Origin: JAPLKB01 sp964532465
GTDB lineage: Bacteria > Desulfobacterota > Syntrophorhabdia > Syntrophorhabdales > Syntrophorhabdaceae
DNA: 14,820 nucleotides
Reading direction: 5' to 3'
NCBI GenBank assembly: GCA_964532465.1
Contig: CAZHHX010000071.1
Location: forward strand, 1-14,820
Positions 13,485 to 14,820 of this stretch are shown piece after piece (the first letter of the stretch is position 1; every line of letters begins with the position of its first letter). The position numbers were made by a program, and so were the translations under genes. The notes beneath the pieces were generated by a model. It was not told the DNA's origin and made no database searches. It saw nothing but the letters and a program-made list of their open reading frames with translations.

Positions 13485-13772
13485 ATGACGAAGATAGATA
13501 TCGTAAATAAACTATATGATAAACTGGGTTTTACACTTACCAAGGATAAATGTGCTGATATAGCAGAAAAATTCTTTGAAATTGTAAAAGAAACACTGGC
13601 AAAGGATGAAGATGTAAAAATATCTGGATTCGGTAAGTTTGCTGTAAAACAGAAACGGGCCAGAAGAGGGAGAAATCCACAAACAGGTGTTGAGATGGAG
13701 ATAACAGCAAGAAAAGTTTTAATTTTCAGGCTGAGTAAGGTTCTGAATGAGGAGATGAATGGGAAAGAGTGA
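13485..13772 (+). CDS. ihfA: Integration host factor alpha-type DNA-bending protein
   Basis: A 95-residue HU/IHF-family protein. Residues 1-40 form the helical dimerisation part, KISGFGKFAVKQKRARRGRN (45-64) enters the beta arm, Pro65 in RNPQTG is the intercalating proline, and ITARKVLIFR (73-82) is the usual family signature. The ITARKVxxF wording, the GRNPxTG arm and the start MTKIDIVNKLYDKLG favour IHF-alpha over HU, but the two are close. It bends DNA as a dimer in the nucleoid. ATG 13485 is chosen because AGGAG (13475-13479) is 5 nt upstream and gives the standard length; an in-frame ATG at 13419 adds a non-family extension. The neighbours (integrase relic, VF530 protein) differ from the classic pheT-ihfA context, so this may be an accessory copy. 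Confidence 0.88.
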   Translation: MTKIDIVNKLYDKLGFTLTKDKCADIAEKFFEIVKETLAKDEDVKISGFGKFAVKQKRARRGRNPQTGVEMEITARKVLIFRLSKVLNEEMNGKE

Positions 13773-13834
13773 GAGTTTAGTTTCATTCGCAGGCACCAGA
13801 CTACAGCAATAGGAGATATTGACCGAGCCAACTC

Positions 13835-14077
13835 ATGAATAACCAAAATCCCCATGATCCTCTTCACGGTGTCACTTTGGAAAATATTCTCACAGAACTT
13901 GTGGAATATTACGGGTGGAGTAAATTGGGCAGGATTATCAATATACGGTGCTTTAATAATGATCCGAGTACCAAGTCCAGTATGCAGTTTCTGAGGAAAA
14001 CTCCATGGGCCAGAAATAAGGTCGAAGATCTCTATCTGAAATACAAAAAGAAAACATGGGCAGGATATCCGCGGTAA
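13835..14077 (+). CDS. VF530-family (DUF2132) DNA-binding protein
   Basis: An 80-residue protein matching the VF530 family throughout: NPHDPLHGVTLENILTELVE (5-24), YYGWSKLGRIINIRCFNNDPS (25-45), SSMQFLRKTPWARNKVEDLY (48-67). VF530 of Vibrio fischeri was described structurally as a small helical protein that binds double-stranded DNA; its cellular role is not known. It starts 62 bp after ihfA in the same direction, so the two may be co-transcribed, placing two small DNA-binding proteins side by side. The only AGGAG (13811-13815) is 19 nt before the ATG, too far for a normal ribosome site, and an in-frame stop at 13820 rules out a longer form. How translation starts is unclear. Confidence 0.88.
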   Translation: MNNQNPHDPLHGVTLENILTELVEYYGWSKLGRIINIRCFNNDPSTKSSMQFLRKTPWARNKVEDLYLKYKKKTWAGYPR

Positions 14078-14137
14078 GGCTGAAGAGGGAGAAATTGTTA
14101 GCACTAACCGGGGATTAGCGACAACAAAAAACATAGC

Positions 14138-14820
14138 TCACACACATCCATACCAAGGATGAACAACAAAATTCTCTCTTTTGTAATATTGTTCTCCTCC
14201 ATAAATAAGTATACCGTCCTGCATTATGGAGGGACGCAGGGATGTGAAATAATGGAGGCTATCAAAAAACGAGTTATTAACCGTCTCTCCTGACTTAATC
14301 TCTACAGGGGTCAACGTTTCCCCGTTGTCAATTACAAGATCGACCTCATGGCCTGTCCGGTCGCGCCAAAAATAAAGAGGTGGCCGCTCTCCCCTGTGAC
14401 AGAATGCCTTGTACAATTCAGCAACAACAAAGGTCTCAAAAATGGCGCCTCGCAGTCCATGGCCGACAATATCCTCGGGAGATTTTATCCGCAGGAGATA
14501 GCAGAGAAGCCCTGTGTCAAAAAAGTATAGCTTGGGGCTTTTGATAATCCTCTTTGAAAAATTTTCATGATGCGGCTGCAGGAGATGTACAATAAAACCG
14601 GCCTGAAGAATTGATACCCATTGGCGCGCAGTGGTATGGGAAATACCACAATCAGAAGCAAGAGATGAGAGGCTGAGGAGTTGTCCGGAACGGCCCGCAC
14701 AGAGCCGTACAAATCTCTGAAAGGTATCAAGATTGCCGATGTTTGAGACCTCTCTTACATCCCTTTCCCTCAATCCACCATCAAAAATAATGAAAAACCT
14801 CATTGGCACTGAAATATCAG
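14138..14820 (-). CDS. DUF4143-type AAA ATPase, C-terminal part (runs off the window)
   Basis: The frame is open to the window edge and shows only the last 226 or so residues of a protein that is normally about 380-450 long, so the N-terminal AAA_14 ATPase domain lies outside. Counting from the GTG at 14809, ERDVREVSNIG (15-25) is the family segment after the ATPase. A winged-helix region follows (about 46-80, with ISHTTARQWVSIL), then KSPKLYFFDTGLLCYLL (90-106). The DUF4143 domain carries a PD-(D/E)xK-like set: Glu125 in GAIFETFVVAEL, Asp157 in GHEVDLVID and Glu170/Lys172 in VEIKSG. The stretch before ERDVR (FIIFDGGLR) is unlike the usual Y-x-x-TYLERDVR and may be worn. These proteins are widespread and mobile, and their role is not settled. 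It converges on the VF530 gene. Confidence 0.85.
   Translation of the reverse strand, partial: DISVPMRFFIIFDGGLRERDVREVSNIGNLDTFQRFVRLCAGRSGQLLSLSSLASDCGISHTTARQWVSILQAGFIVHLLQPHHENFSKRIIKSPKLYFFDTGLLCYLLRIKSPEDIVGHGLRGAIFETFVVAELYKAFCHRGERPPLYFWRDRTGHEVDLVIDNGETLTPVEIKSGETVNNSFFDSLHYFTSLRPSIMQDGILIYGGEQYYKRENFVVHPWYGCV

Noticed and set aside
13412..14134. Long minus-strand frame of 240 codons opposite ihfA and the VF530 gene
   Set aside because: The plus-strand genes match known families over their full lengths; this frame is Ser/Phe-rich with no recognisable domain, typical of an antisense shadow.
1..14820. CRISPR array, defence operon or complete transposon
   Set aside because: No regularly spaced repeats, Cas-like proteins, transposase or restriction genes were seen; only relics of an integrase, a toxin and possible element ends.

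Overview
The window looks like a chromosomal segment of an AT-leaning Gram-negative bacterium. A deltaproteobacterial (Desulfobacterota, Syntrophus/Geobacter-like) host fits best: two periplasmic binding proteins with Sec signals, a methyl-accepting chemotaxis protein, strong AGGAGG ribosome sites, an ADP-forming acyl-CoA synthetase, and a small DUF6788-type protein next to a J-domain protein. This assignment is an inference from gene content; no rRNA or other firm taxonomic marker is present.

Layout. 1-1309: a DUF6788-like small protein whose promoter and start codon are built into a perfect 28-bp palindrome, then a J-domain protein with an MshEN-like tail. 1350-2660 (minus): tRNA-Lys(CUU) and a D-2-hydroxyacid (glyoxylate/hydroxypyruvate-type) dehydrogenase. 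2924-5340: a periplasmic binding protein, a strong intercistronic hairpin, a chemoreceptor and a clear intrinsic terminator. 5469-8089: a perfect 22-bp palindrome in a long leader, then the overlapping alpha and beta subunit genes of an ADP-forming acyl-CoA synthetase and a four-helix membrane protein. 8254-9183: a promoter, a second orphan amino-acid-type binding protein and a 17-bp stem. 9327-11160 (minus): a hypothetical protein, a repeat fragment, the stub of a PIN-domain toxin, a Phd/YefM-type antitoxin with an apparent C-terminal frameshift, and a glycine-rich membrane protein of unknown role. 11467-12683: rlmI, apparently leaderless. 12797-14820: tRNA-Arg(ACG), a degenerate tyrosine integrase pointing at it, ihfA, a VF530-type DNA-binding protein and the 3' part of a DUF4143-type ATPase. 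That last block resembles the edge of an old integrated element.

How the parts may work together. The binding protein at 2924 and the chemoreceptor at 3773 are probably co-transcribed and may form a ligand-sensing pair, because no ABC permease or ATPase accompanies either binding protein. The acyl-CoA synthetase would conserve ATP from acetyl-CoA or another acyl-CoA, and the hydroxyacid dehydrogenase would reduce a 2-oxoacid; both suit an anaerobic organic-acid metabolism. 

No CRISPR array, defence operon, biosynthetic cluster or complete transposase is visible, and I do not see a convincing new multi-gene system. The points most worth a second look are the palindrome that overlaps a promoter and an AUG, a set of candidate leaderless genes, the J-domain/MshEN-like fusion, and the decayed toxin-antitoxin and integrase loci, each of which has lost one base in a short A run.
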